From the NCBI RefSeq assembly GCF_024171895.1, contig NZ_JAMTCQ010000009.1, forward strand, positions 347,318 through 411,317: DNA of 64,000 nucleotides, written 5' to 3'. Origin of the DNA: Prauserella halophila (GTDB taxonomy: Bacteria; Actinomycetota; Actinomycetes; Mycobacteriales; Pseudonocardiaceae). The notes beneath the pieces were generated by a model. That model saw only the letters and a program-made list of their open reading frames with translations, did no database searches and was not told where the DNA came from. This document shows, in pieces, positions 1 to 9,674 of the stretch (its first letter is position 1; the number at the start of each line of letters is the position of its first letter). The position numbers were made by a program, and so were the translations under genes.

Positions 1-1253
1 ACGCCGCCGCTGCCGCCGGCGACCTCGCCGTCGGCGTCGTAGCGTTTGGTGCGCTGCCAGATGGTCTCGAACTGCTCGCGATCGTAGACGCGCCGCACCT
101 CGTCGTTCGACGAGGACGCCGGGTCGTTCGCGATCACGTCGCCGTCGGCGGTGAATCCGACGACCACCATGAGGTGCCCCGCCGTGCCGTACCCGGCGCC
201 GTCCAGTTCCTTCTCCAGGAACGACTGCGACGTGATCACCGGGGTGCCGCGCGCGATGTGACTCTCCAGCTCGGCCAGCGAGTGGAGGCGCGTGACGTGG
301 CCCTTCAGGCCGTACTGCGAGGCGTAGGCGGTGTTGAACGGCCAGTTGCCGGTGCCTTCGTAGGCGTAGTCGTAGGTGTGCCGCGCCGCGTGCGCGACGC
401 TCTTGTCCGGATAGTCCGCCGGCAGCCACGACAGCTGCTCGTCGGTCGGCTTCGCGCCCCAGTACTCGGCGACCATCGTCGTCGACGTGGGGCTGCACCA
501 CGCCTGGCCGCCACCGCCGTACTCGGGGTAGTTGCCGCGGTGGACGTTCTGCGCGTACGCGGGCACGTCCAGCTCGACGCCCGCGGCCTCGCCCGGCTGG
601 GTCAGCTCCGGCTCGAACCGCTCCGGCACGTCGGACGTCATCGCGCCGACCTGTGTGACGACCGGTGAGGCGTCCGTTCCGGCTTCGCGGTACAGGGTGA
701 CGCGCAGCCGGTAGGCGCGGAAGGCCACGCCGTCGGCGGCCGACAGCGTGTCGGTGTGGACGGCCGCGTGCTCGTCGGACTGGCCCCTGACGCTGGTGCG
801 TTCGATGTCGCCGTCGCCGTAGGCCCACTTGCCGAGCGTGTACCAGGACGTGTCGGCGCCGCCCGCGGTGCGGGCCTGCGCCTGCACCTTCAGCCAGGTG
901 CCCTCCGGGGTGCGTGCGTTCCAGGACGAGATCAGCTCGGAGGCGTCGAAGCCGGGTTCGTGGACCGGCGACGTCCAGGTGCCGTACTCGTAGCCGTTCC
1001 CGGTGCCGGCGGGATCGCCGTGGAGGCGCATGCCCTTGGCTTCAGGGCGGACCCCGTCGCGCTCGCCTGCGGCGAAGTCCCGGGCACTGCTCCAGCCGTG
1101 GTAATCGATGGCTTCGTCCTCGGAAGACGTGTTCGTGGCCTGCGGTGACGGTCCGCCCATCGGCAGGGCGGGAGCCGAGGCGGTGGCCGTGGGTTGCAGG
1201 ATCACCGAGGCGGCGATCGCTGCCAGCAGCACCGTGGGGAGTCCTCCGCGCAT
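1..1253 (-). CDS. Secreted C39-family cysteine peptidase (3' end cut by window edge)
   Basis: Read on the minus strand from ATG at 1253 through the window edge with no stop, so at least 417 residues are present and the C-terminus is missing. The N-terminus is a signal peptide (hydrophobic run LLAAIAASVIL followed by small residues). The distal half shows papain-like C39 features: the catalytic Cys in GQAWCSPTSTTM, a His in GHLMVVVGF and an Asn-Asp pair in VIANDPASS. The middle third resembles a beta-sandwich (exo-sialidase-like) region, which is common in extracellular actinobacterial members of this family. It probably acts outside the cell as a peptidase of unknown substrate. No strong ribosome binding site precedes this ATG, so the start is the best in-frame choice rather than certain. 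Confidence 0.8.
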   Translation of the reverse strand, partial: MRGGLPTVLLAAIAASVILQPTATASAPALPMGGPSPQATNTSSEDEAIDYHGWSSARDFAAGERDGVRPEAKGMRLHGDPAGTGNGYEYGTWTSPVHEPGFDASELISSWNARTPEGTWLKVQAQARTAGGADTSWYTLGKWAYGDGDIERTSVRGQSDEHAAVHTDTLSAADGVAFRAYRLRVTLYREAGTDASPVVTQVGAMTSDVPERFEPELTQPGEAAGVELDVPAYAQNVHRGNYPEYGGGGQAWCSPTSTTMVAEYWGAKPTDEQLSWLPADYPDKSVAHAARHTYDYAYEGTGNWPFNTAYASQYGLKGHVTRLHSLAELESHIARGTPVITSQSFLEKELDGAGYGTAGHLMVVVGFTADGDVIANDPASSSNDEVRRVYDREQFETIWQRTKRYDADGEVAGGSGG

Positions 1254-1375
1254 GGCGATTCATTGTTATCGCCGGACAGCGGCGTGTAAACCGCACCTGG
1301 GCCGTTCGGGCCACGTCGTGAGTCCGTACCTGCCCACCCCTGCACCCTCCGTGTGCGCCCCCGGCTCCGGGAAGC

Positions 1376-1428
1376 GCCCCCAAGGGCACCTTGGGGGCGT
1401 TGAGCGCCCCGAAGGTGCCCTTGGGGGC
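1376..1428. repeat. REP-like hairpin element, two halves
   Basis: Two adjacent 23-bp inverted repeats separated by 7 bp. The first has a perfect 10-bp stem (GCCCCCAAGG and CCTTGGGGGC) with a 3-base loop at 1376-1398. The second (1406-1428) has the same stem with one mismatch. The 1406-1428 unit recurs base for base at 19054-19076, and a related stem occurs at 18901-18930. It sits downstream of the CoA ligase and upstream of the C39 peptidase, so it could terminate transcription of the ligase, but the dispersed copies suggest a REP-type repeat. Confidence 0.7.
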
Positions 1429-1457
1429 ATCGAGCGTTGGGCCGGGTGGGGGATCGC

Positions 1458-3080
<1,623 letters not shown>

Positions 3081-3378
3081 TGAGGCTCCCGTGGTTCTTG
3101 CGGTGAACTCGGATTCAGGGCGAGCCTATCCGTAAGCTGCGAAATGCAGCACGTGCCGCGCATAACAGTTGCGCGTAGCGGTCACCACGGCTCGAACGCC
3201 TCGGCCGGTATGCCTCGGACGGGGGGTCATCGCGTGTCGATTTCGCGGACGAAGGGGTCTTGGCGTTTACTGGGCCCGTGGTAAGAGACGGCCTGGCCAG
3301 CGCTTGCTCGGGCAAGCACCTGGGGATCCGGGTTGTCGCCGCTGCACAAGCGGCACCCGAGAAGAAAGGAAAGGTACG

Positions 3379-3690
3379 TTGGCTCTGCCTACGTTGACTC
3401 CGGAACAGCGGCAGGAAGCCCTGGCCAAGGCGGCCGAGGCTCGCAAGGCGCGCTCGGAGCTGCTTACGTCGATCAAGGACGGTTCGGAAAGCATCGAGAA
3501 GGTGCTGAACCGCGCCAAGGACGACAAGACGGTTGGGAAGACCAAGGTCACCCAGCTGCTGAAGGCTGTTCCCGGGCTCGGTGCCGTGAAGGTCGCCGCG
3601 CTCCTGGAGCAGGCGGGCATCGACCCTGACCGCCGGGCCGCAGGCCTCGGTGACCGTCAGCGCGAAGCTCTCATCAGCGCTCTCAAGTGA
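3379..3690 (+). CDS. mihF: Integration host factor, actinobacterial type (mIHF)
   Basis: A 103-residue basic nucleoid protein beginning ALPTLTPEQRQEALAKA after the initiator. It shows the helix-two-turn-helix signature of actinobacterial mIHF (VTQLLKAVPGLGAVKVAALL) and the usual length. The family bends DNA, supports phage integration and is essential in mycobacteria. It is unrelated to proteobacterial IHF. The start is TTG at 3379: a purine-rich ribosome binding site (GAAGAAAGGAAAGG, 3361-3374) lies 4 bases before it, whereas upstream in-frame sequence (from 3169) does not look coding. In many actinomycetes gmk follows mihF; here a strong terminator follows instead, so the gene is a single transcription unit. 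Confidence 0.95.
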   Translation: MALPTLTPEQRQEALAKAAEARKARSELLTSIKDGSESIEKVLNRAKDDKTVGKTKVTQLLKAVPGLGAVKVAALLEQAGIDPDRRAAGLGDRQREALISALK

Positions 3691-3697
3691 CGCCCGT

Positions 3698-3738
3698 GTC
3701 CGTGGGTGGCCCGCCCCGGCGGCGTGCCACCCACGGAC
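3698..3738. terminator. Rho-independent-type stem after mihF
   Basis: A perfect 13-bp stem (GTCCGTGGGTGGC at 3698-3710 pairing with 3726-3738) with a 15-base loop starts 8 bases after the mihF stop and ends about 55 bases before the convergent isochorismate synthase stop. It probably serves both genes. There is no clean U-tract, as is usual in actinomycetes. Confidence 0.8.
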
Positions 3739-3793
3739 CGTCGCGTCTTCTTCGCTTCCGGCGCGGGCTCCCCGCGCCGTGCCGCCCCGCCTG

Positions 3794-4972
3794 TCATCCC
3801 GGCGAGGCGGAATCACCGCGTGAGTACGTCGCTGTCAGTACGTCGCTGTCCAGTCCCATGGCACGGGCCAGGGTTGCGAATTTCGCCGACGTCTCGTCCA
3901 GTTCGGCGTGCGGATCCGAATCCTCGACGATCCCGCCGCCCGCATACATCCTCAGTGACGCTTCTCCGGCATCGGCGCAGCGGATCGACACCGCCCATTC
4001 CCCGTCGCCGTTGCCGTCGACCCAGCCCGTCGCGCCCGCGTAGTAGCCGCGGTCGAACGGCTCCAGGTCGCCGATCAGCCGCCGCGCCGAGGTGACGGGC
4101 GTGCCGCAGATCGCCGGTGTCGGATGCAGTGCCGAAGCGAGCTGCAGTGCCGTGGTCTCCGGGTCGGCCAGTTCCCCGGTGATCCGCGTGCCGAGGTGCC
4201 ACATGGTCGGGGTGCGTTCCAGAGCCGGTTTGCGGGGCACCTCGAGGTGGCGGCAGAACGGGCGCAGTGCTTCGGCGACGGCGTCGGCGAGGACCGCGTG
4301 CTCGAGCCGGTCCTTCTTCGACGCGAGCAGTGCTTCGGCGTTGGCCGCGTCGGCGGCGGACTCGGCCGCGCGTGGCATGGATCCGGCGTGCGGATGTGCC
4401 ACGACGTGGCCGCCGCGGCGGGAGACGAGCAGCTCCGGGCTCGCACCGAGGAGTGTGCGCCCGCCGGGCAGGTCCGCGGCGAACACGTAACCGTGGCTGT
4501 GGTCGAGGATCAGGTTGCGCACGATCGACGCGACGGGCACGTCGTGGGCGAAGTCCACGTCGAGCGCCCGCGCGAGGACGACTTTGCGCAGGTCACGAAC
4601 GGCGAGTTGGGTGCGGGCCGTGCTCACCGCATCGGCGTGGACGTGCGGATCGGGGACGGCCCGCACCGCGGCCGGCGTGCCGATGTGCTCCCGGGCGAGC
4701 CGGCCGATGTCCGGATGGGCCGGGCCCGTCGTGTGCACCGTCTGCGGGACGACGAGGCGGGCGGGTGTGCCGGTGGCGGCGTCGTAGGGCAGCACGCCCG
4801 CCGCGATGCCGCCGTCGTGCTCGGCGAGCGCCGCCGAGACGCGGGCGGCGAGCGCATCCTCGTCGGTTCCGGTGATCTCGTGGGCCGTTCCGCTGGCGAG
4901 GAGCGTGCGCCGTGCTGTGGCGAGCAGGAAATCGTCGCGCCGGTAGTGTTCGACGAGGCGGGCGGCGTCCAT
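3794..4972 (-). CDS. Isochorismate synthase (MenF/EntC/DhbC family)
   Basis: Chorismate-utilising enzyme of 392 residues, within the usual size for isochorismate synthases. The C-terminal half carries the family signature GTPVTSARRLIGDLEPFDRG followed by YYAGATGWVDGNGDGEW, and the final AGGGIVEDSDPHAELDET segment holds the Mg-binding Glu residues. The product isochorismate feeds either menaquinone or catecholate/salicylate siderophores. The gene lies 4 bp downstream of a phosphopantetheinyl transferase on the same strand, so it is co-transcribed with it. That pairing favours a siderophore or non-ribosomal peptide role over menaquinone, but none of the other siderophore genes are in the window. 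DhbC- versus MenF-type function cannot be settled from sequence. Confidence 0.88.
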   Translation of the reverse strand: MDAARLVEHYRRDDFLLATARRTLLASGTAHEITGTDEDALAARVSAALAEHDGGIAAGVLPYDAATGTPARLVVPQTVHTTGPAHPDIGRLAREHIGTPAAVRAVPDPHVHADAVSTARTQLAVRDLRKVVLARALDVDFAHDVPVASIVRNLILDHSHGYVFAADLPGGRTLLGASPELLVSRRGGHVVAHPHAGSMPRAAESAADAANAEALLASKKDRLEHAVLADAVAEALRPFCRHLEVPRKPALERTPTMWHLGTRITGELADPETTALQLASALHPTPAICGTPVTSARRLIGDLEPFDRGYYAGATGWVDGNGDGEWAVSIRCADAGEASLRMYAGGGIVEDSDPHAELDETSAKFATLARAMGLDSDVLTATYSRGDSASPG

Positions 4973-4976
4973 GCCG

Positions 4977-5681
4977 TCAGTGTCCCAGCGCAGCGGGGCT
5001 CCACCAGTGTTCTGTGACCCGCAGCTCGTCGCCGGTCAGGACGGCGACCGACGCGTCGTAGCCGGTGCCCGGCTGCAGCGGGGCGAGCCGGGTGGCCGCG
5101 GGGTCGAGCGCGGATGCTGCGGAAGTCACGAGGCGTGCCGGTTCGCCGGGATTCGACAGCGTGAGGCTCGTCAGCGGGATGCGCAGCCCCTTGCCGGTGG
5201 CCTTCATCAGGGCTTCCTTACTGGTCCAGTAGCGGAAGAACGCGCGCGTGCGGTCGTCGTCGGAGAGTTCGGCGACGGCGGCACGTTCGGCGCCGGACAG
5301 GGCGTAGTCGAGGAGGCCGTCGTCGGCGCGGCGGGTCGTGGACTCGACGTCGAGCCCCAGCTCGGCACCGTCGACGAGGGCGAGGCCCACGCGATCGCCG
5401 GAATGCGAGATCGACAGTCGCAGTGTGCTGCCGGGGATGCGGGGTGGGCCGTGCTGCTTGGCGCAGTCATCGCAGGTGGAGTCGAACACGACGTCGGCTG
5501 CCCGAACGCCGAGACGTTCGCCGACCAGGGTTTTCGCCAGCGTCCGCCCGGTGAGGAACCGCCGGCGGTCCTCGGCTCTGCGGTACGCCGAGTACCGGTC
5601 CAGCTCGACGTCGGTCAGCAATCCGCGGTGCTCGGCGGTGTCGTCCACCGGAACCGCCCACCAGACGGAACACGTGATCAT
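4977..5681 (-). CDS. Sfp-type 4'-phosphopantetheinyl transferase
   Basis: Transfers phosphopantetheine from CoA to carrier-protein serines of PKS, NRPS or fatty acid synthases. The 234-residue protein has both Sfp landmarks: ISHSGDRVGLAL (91-102) leading to the Mg-binding GLDVE (Asp111), and FFRYWTSKEALMKATGKGL (about 148-166). Its length matches the two-fold pseudo-symmetric Sfp/EntD class rather than the short AcpS class. It starts at ATG 5681 and ends 4 bp before the isochorismate synthase start, so the two form a short operon. The upstream side carries a 54-bp tandem repeat instead of a recognisable promoter. Confidence 0.92.
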   Translation of the reverse strand: MITCSVWWAVPVDDTAEHRGLLTDVELDRYSAYRRAEDRRRFLTGRTLAKTLVGERLGVRAADVVFDSTCDDCAKQHGPPRIPGSTLRLSISHSGDRVGLALVDGAELGLDVESTTRRADDGLLDYALSGAERAAVAELSDDDRTRAFFRYWTSKEALMKATGKGLRIPLTSLTLSNPGEPARLVTSAASALDPAATRLAPLQPGTGYDASVAVLTGDELRVTEHWWSPAALGH

Positions 5682-5692
5682 GCCCAGAAGGA

Positions 5693-5822
5693 TAGCCGCG
5701 CGGAGCGCGTCCGTGGGGGGGTTGGCGGTTGGGTGACGGGCGGGCCTAGCCGCGCGGAGCGCGTCCGTGGGGGGTTGGCGGTTGGGTGACGGGTGGGCCT
5801 AGCCGCGCGGAGCGTGTCCGTG
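5693..5822. repeat. Tandem repeat, about 54-bp unit, 2.4 copies
   Basis: Units begin at 5693, 5747 and 5800 with TAGCCGCGCGGAGCG. The first two are nearly identical, including the GTTGGCGGTTGGGTGACGGG core, and differ by one base in a G-run and a C/T change. The third is truncated after about 23 bases. The array lies directly upstream of the phosphopantetheinyl transferase start, in the divergent region with the flavoprotein gene. Confidence 0.85.
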
Positions 5823-5914
5823 CGCGCATTCCGGTGCGTCTTTTGCAGGTTCGGCAAAATTCTTTGCCGCTGACGCGAGGGTGCGCGCAAAGTGGGTCTC
5901 GGAGGTGATCGGAC

Positions 5915-6940
5915 ATGACACAGGAACGGACTTCGGAACAGGCGCCGGGCACGACGGAAGCCGGCCGGTTCGACGTGGTGGTCGTCGGAGGCGGTGCGGC
6001 GGGACTCAACGCGGCGCTGACGCTCGTGCGCGCACGGCGCAGCGTGCTCGTGCTGGATGCAGGGGAGCCGCGCAACGCCCCTGCCGACGCGGTGCACGGG
6101 CTCCTCGCCAGGGAGGCGACACCGCCTGCCGAGCTACTGGCAAGGGGCCGCGACGAGGTACGCGGTTACGGCGGGGAGATCGTGACGGCACGGGTCGGTG
6201 ACGTGACCCGCGACGAGCCGGGCGGGTTCACGGTGACCACCACCGACGGCCGGGCCGTCGGAGCACGCCGGGTGCTGGTCGCCACGGGGCTCGTCGACGA
6301 GTTGCCGGACATCCCGGGGTTGAGCGAACGGTGGGGCCGCGACGTCGTCCATTGTCCGTACTGCCACGGCTGGGAGGTGCGTGACCGCGCCGTCGGCGTA
6401 CTCGGGGGCGGTCCGCTCTCGGTGCACCAGGCGTTGCTGTTCCGGCAGTGGAGCGACGACGTCGTGTTCTTCGGCCGAGGTGGGGCGCTGTCCGACGAGG
6501 AACGGGAACAGCTGGCCGCCCGCGGCATCCGCGTCGTCGACGGCGCCGTCGACGCGGTGGAGGTCGACGGCGACCGGATCACGGGCGTGCGGTCGGCAGG
6601 CGGTTCGTCGACGGCACGGGAGGTGCTCGTGGTCGGACCGCGGATGGCGGTGCGAGCCGGATTCCTGGCCGGCGTCGGACTGCATCCGCGCGAACATCCG
6701 TCGGGCGTGGGAGATCATCTGCCCGTCGACGGGCGAGGGGAGACCGACGTCGCCGGAGTGTGGGCTGCCGGAAATGTCACCGACCCGTCCGCGCAGGTCG
6801 GCAATGCGGCCGCGGCAGGTGCGTTCACGGCTGCGCAGCTCAACGGCGACCTGGTGCAGGAGGAAACCCGGCTGGCGGTTGCCGGATACCGGAGCCGGTC
6901 CGCCGCGGCAGCCGATCGACAGCGCGGCACAGCCGGCTGA
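5915..6940 (+). CDS. FAD-dependent thioredoxin-reductase-like oxidoreductase
   Basis: A 341-residue flavoprotein of the low-molecular-weight thioredoxin reductase fold. It shows an N-terminal FAD-binding VVVGGGAAGLNAAL (about 22-35), a redox-active CPYC (147-150) in the context HCPYCHGWE, a second dinucleotide-binding GVLGGGPLS, and a C-terminal FAD-contact VWAAGNVTDP. The CPYCHGWE context matches dithiol oxidases of the GliT/HlmI kind and related uncharacterised reductases, rather than true TrxB (usually CATC). It starts at ATG 5915, with GGAGGTGATC (5899-5908) upstream as ribosome binding site. No thioredoxin gene or dithiolopyrrolone genes are beside it, so the substrate is unknown. Confidence 0.85.
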   Translation: MTQERTSEQAPGTTEAGRFDVVVVGGGAAGLNAALTLVRARRSVLVLDAGEPRNAPADAVHGLLAREATPPAELLARGRDEVRGYGGEIVTARVGDVTRDEPGGFTVTTTDGRAVGARRVLVATGLVDELPDIPGLSERWGRDVVHCPYCHGWEVRDRAVGVLGGGPLSVHQALLFRQWSDDVVFFGRGGALSDEEREQLAARGIRVVDGAVDAVEVDGDRITGVRSAGGSSTAREVLVVGPRMAVRAGFLAGVGLHPREHPSGVGDHLPVDGRGETDVAGVWAAGNVTDPSAQVGNAAAAGAFTAAQLNGDLVQEETRLAVAGYRSRSAAAADRQRGTAG

Positions 6941-6994
6941 CGGTGCAGCGTGTCGGCTGACGGCACAGGGTGCCGGCTGACGGCGAGGTGTGTG

Positions 6995-7039
6995 CCCCTG
7001 GGGCGCCCCGGCTCGACGGCCGTCAGGGCGCCCCAGGGG
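6995..7039. terminator. Terminator stem between convergent genes
   Basis: A perfect 14-bp stem (CCCCTGGGGCGCCC at 6995-7008, partner at 7026-7039) with a 17-base loop lies between the flavoprotein stop and the convergent small gene. Just before it, a GGCTGACGG word occurs three times between 6931 and 6985, the first copy overlapping the flavoprotein stop codon. Confidence 0.8.
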
Positions 7040-7121
7040 TGATTCGTACTACGACGTTGCAGGCGTGCAACGGGTGGAAAACCGGCCGGAGGCCGGTGGA
7101 AGTGTCGTCAGGGGATGGCCG

Positions 7122-7448
7122 TCAGGAACGACTGCCCTGCTTCATCGCGAGGGGTACGCCCGCCAGATCTTCCTCGTTGCAGAGGATCTTCAGGTTGTAG
7201 TACGGAAAGCCGTCGCGGTCGTCGTAATCGAGGTGGACGGCGATGACATCGGCGGGTTCGCCCAACCACTGCTGCGCATTGCGGAGCCAGGCCGCGCCGC
7301 GCTCCAGAGCGGCGGGCAGATCGTCGTCACGGAACTCGACGGGACGGTAGGGCACATCGTGGATGTGATCCTGCGGATCGGACGGCGTGGGAAGTCCGGG
7401 CGCGACGCCCTCGTCGTTGAGTTCCAGGTGGATAGTCTGTTCACTCAC
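7122..7448 (-). CDS. Conserved-looking small acidic protein, unknown function
   Basis: A 108-residue acidic protein I do not recognise. Key stretches are HIHDVPYRPVEFRDDDLPAALERGAAWL and DVIAVHLDYDDRDGFPYYNLKILCNEE, which read as a compact alpha/beta domain with no membrane segment or metal-binding motif. The GTG start at 7448 is preceded by GAGGGA about 8 bases upstream. In-frame sequence further upstream runs antisense-like into the TetR gene and is not coding-like. It is the last gene of a minus-strand run behind a TetR regulator (67-bp gap), so it may be co-transcribed with the lipid-catabolic operon. Confidence 0.65.
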   Translation of the reverse strand: MSEQTIHLELNDEGVAPGLPTPSDPQDHIHDVPYRPVEFRDDDLPAALERGAAWLRNAQQWLGEPADVIAVHLDYDDRDGFPYYNLKILCNEEDLAGVPLAMKQGSRS

Positions 7449-7515
7449 CCCACGAGCGTCCCTCAGCCGGGCCGTCGGGGCAAGCGCCACCCCCTTCGCG
7501 CTGGGCCGATGCGCC

Positions 7516-8124
7516 TCATCGGGGCTGTCTCGGCGGTGCTCCGACCATGCGCCGAGCGAGGTCGGCGTAGTGGTCGGCGAGGCCGCTTCTGCCCAGCTCG
7601 CCGCCGGGGGAGAACCACCGGGCCACGCCGTTGCACATGTCGAGCAGCGCCAGGCGCGTCGTCGCGGGCCGGGTGGTGGTGAACACACCGCTGCGCAGGC
7701 CGTCGTCGATGGCGTCCGACCACAGCTTCTCGTAGGCATCGCGAATGCCGACGACATCGCGGCGGGATGCGGGGGTCAGCGCGTCGACCTCGTTGTCCAC
7801 CACCCGCGTGCGCATCGGCTCGCGTGCGTGCCGGGTCACGTGCAGCACCACGAGCCGGTCGAGTCGTTCGACCGGGTCGTCGACGCCGTCGAGTTCACCG
7901 GTCGCCGCATCGAGCAGGCTCTGCAGCGAGGTACGCATGATGTCCGCGAGCAGCCGCTCCTTCGTCGGCATGTAGTGGTACAGGCTGGCCGACGACAGGT
8001 TCGCGGCTTTCGCCAGGTCGCGGATGCCCGTGCCGTGGAATCCTTTCGTGGCGAACAGCTTCACCGCCGCGCGGTGCACGCGCTCGCCCGCGGGCCTGCC
8101 GCCTGCCTGCTTCGTCACAGCCAC
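7516..8124 (-). CDS. TetR-family transcriptional regulator
   Basis: A 202-residue repressor. The N-terminal HTH occupies about residues 13-60 (RVHRAAVKLFATKGFHGTGIRDLAKAANLSSASLYHYMPTKERL in outline), and the C-terminal helical ligand domain follows (VVLHVTRHAREPMRTRVV, MCNGVARWFSPGGEL), of the type common in acyl-CoA-responsive actinobacterial regulators. It overlaps the end of the CoA ligase gene by 10 bp (8115-8124), so it is translationally coupled and probably autoregulates the ligase/hydratase operon in response to an acyl-CoA. The ligand is an inference. Confidence 0.9.
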   Translation of the reverse strand: MAVTKQAGGRPAGERVHRAAVKLFATKGFHGTGIRDLAKAANLSSASLYHYMPTKERLLADIMRTSLQSLLDAATGELDGVDDPVERLDRLVVLHVTRHAREPMRTRVVDNEVDALTPASRRDVVGIRDAYEKLWSDAIDDGLRSGVFTTTRPATTRLALLDMCNGVARWFSPGGELGRSGLADHYADLARRMVGAPPRQPR

Positions 8125-9674
8125 GCGCCCGCCTTCCGGTCGTAGGCGCCTGCGCGCTGATCGCCCTCGCGCAGCCGTCCTTTCGCGACCCGCTCCGACG
8201 GGGTCATCGGCAGTTCGTCCACAACGGACCAGAATCGCGGCACCTTGAACCGTGCGAGCTTCGTCTCGCAGAACTCCGCGAGCTCCTCGGGGCCGTGCTC
8301 ACCACTCAGGACGACGTACGCCTTGACCTCCTCGCCGCGCAGCTCGTCTGGCACCGCCACGACCGCGGCGGCGGCGATCCCGTGGTGCAGCAGCAGGGCC
8401 CGTTCCACCTCGTCGGCGGCGATGTTCTCCCCGCTGCGGCGGATCATGTCCTTGGTGCGGCCGACGAAGAACACCCGGCCCTCGTCGTCCATGCGTGCCA
8501 CGTCGCCGGTGTGGAACCAACCGCCGCGGAACGCGTTCGCGGTCGCGTCCGGATCGTCGTGGTAGCGGTGCATCAGGCCCGTGCCGCGGATCAGCAGCTC
8601 GCCTTCGGTTCCGCGCGGCACGGGGGTGCCGTGCTCGTCGGCGACGATCACCTCGCGGTGCGCTGCGGGACGCCCGATGCAGCCGCTGCCGACCAGTTCG
8701 TCGTGATCGCGGGGGTACATGCGGATGTCGCCGCCGGTCTCGGTCATGCCGAAGGCCTCGTACCACGGCACGCCCCAGCGGGCCTCCAGCTCGGCGTGCA
8801 GTTCCGGCGGGATGGCCGAGGCCGTGATCGCGCGCACGCGGTGGTCACGTTCCTCCGGGTCCGGCGGCATTCGCAACAGCAGCGTCGGCATCAGGCCGAG
8901 ACAGTAGAACCACGTGACGCCGTGCTCGCGCACCTTCCGCCAGAACGTCGACGGGTGGAATCGATCCAACACGACGAGTGTCGCGCCGGAGCGCAGTCCC
9001 AACGCGACATTCCACTGTGGATCGATGTAGTGGAACGGCTGCGCGGTGAGCACGACGTCGTCGGCGGTGACCGCGGGGAAGGCCGTCGCCAGGTCATCGG
9101 CCAGCGTCGTCCAGTAGCGGTTCGTCAGCACGCAGCCCTTCGGCGCACCGGTCGTGCCGGACGTGTACTGGATGTTGGTGGGCGTTTCCGGAGTCGCCGC
9201 GACGTCGAGGACCGGCTCGCCGTCGGTGAGTGCGCTGTTGGCGAGGGTGCTGCCGGTGAGCTGTTCGGTCGTCAGTACCTCCCGCACCGAGGTGTCGGGC
9301 GCGACGGTGCGCAGCAGGTCCGCGAACTCCGCCGACGTCACGGCCAGCGTGGCCCCCGAATGGGCGATCACGTGCCCGCCGTCGAGTTCGCGATATCCGG
9401 TGTTGACCGGAACCATCGCCGCACCGAGCCGGGCCAGCGCCAGCCACAGCAACGGGAACTCCGGCCGGTTGGGCAGCATCACGGCCACGCGGTCGCCCGC
9501 CGACACCCCGCGGGCTGCCAGCGCCGCGGCGAGTCGGCGCGTGCGCCGGTCGATGTCGGCGAACGTCAGCGTTTCCCCGGCGCCCGGCTCCCCGGTGTCG
9601 TCGAAGATCCACGCGGGCTTGTCCGGCCACCGCCGGGCAGCGGTGGTGACGAGTTCGACGAGGTGCTCGCTCAT
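8115..9674 (-). CDS. AMP-dependent acyl-CoA ligase (CaiC-like)
   Basis: A 519-residue adenylate-forming ligase with NIQYTSGTTGAPKGCVLTNR, YEAFGMTETGGD and GGWFHTGDVARMDDEG motifs. The catalytic Lys is in the SERVAKGRLRE tail rather than a strict GK, as in crotonobetaine/carnitine-CoA ligase-like enzymes. The pattern fits activation of a short or branched carboxylic acid rather than a long chain. It overlaps the upstream enoyl-CoA hydratase by 4 bp (ATGA) and the downstream TetR by 10 bp, which is a tight operon. The natural acid is unknown. Confidence 0.87.
   Translation of the reverse strand: MSEHLVELVTTAARRWPDKPAWIFDDTGEPGAGETLTFADIDRRTRRLAAALAARGVSAGDRVAVMLPNRPEFPLLWLALARLGAAMVPVNTGYRELDGGHVIAHSGATLAVTSAEFADLLRTVAPDTSVREVLTTEQLTGSTLANSALTDGEPVLDVAATPETPTNIQYTSGTTGAPKGCVLTNRYWTTLADDLATAFPAVTADDVVLTAQPFHYIDPQWNVALGLRSGATLVVLDRFHPSTFWRKVREHGVTWFYCLGLMPTLLLRMPPDPEERDHRVRAITASAIPPELHAELEARWGVPWYEAFGMTETGGDIRMYPRDHDELVGSGCIGRPAAHREVIVADEHGTPVPRGTEGELLIRGTGLMHRYHDDPDATANAFRGGWFHTGDVARMDDEGRVFFVGRTKDMIRRSGENIAADEVERALLLHHGIAAAAVVAVPDELRGEEVKAYVVLSGEHGPEELAEFCETKLARFKVPRFWSVVDELPMTPSERVAKGRLREGDQRAGAYDRKAGAWL

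Noticed and set aside
3115-3816. A 233-codon minus-strand frame opposite mihF
   Set aside because: mihF on the plus strand is unmistakable, and this frame has no recognisable domain or start signal.
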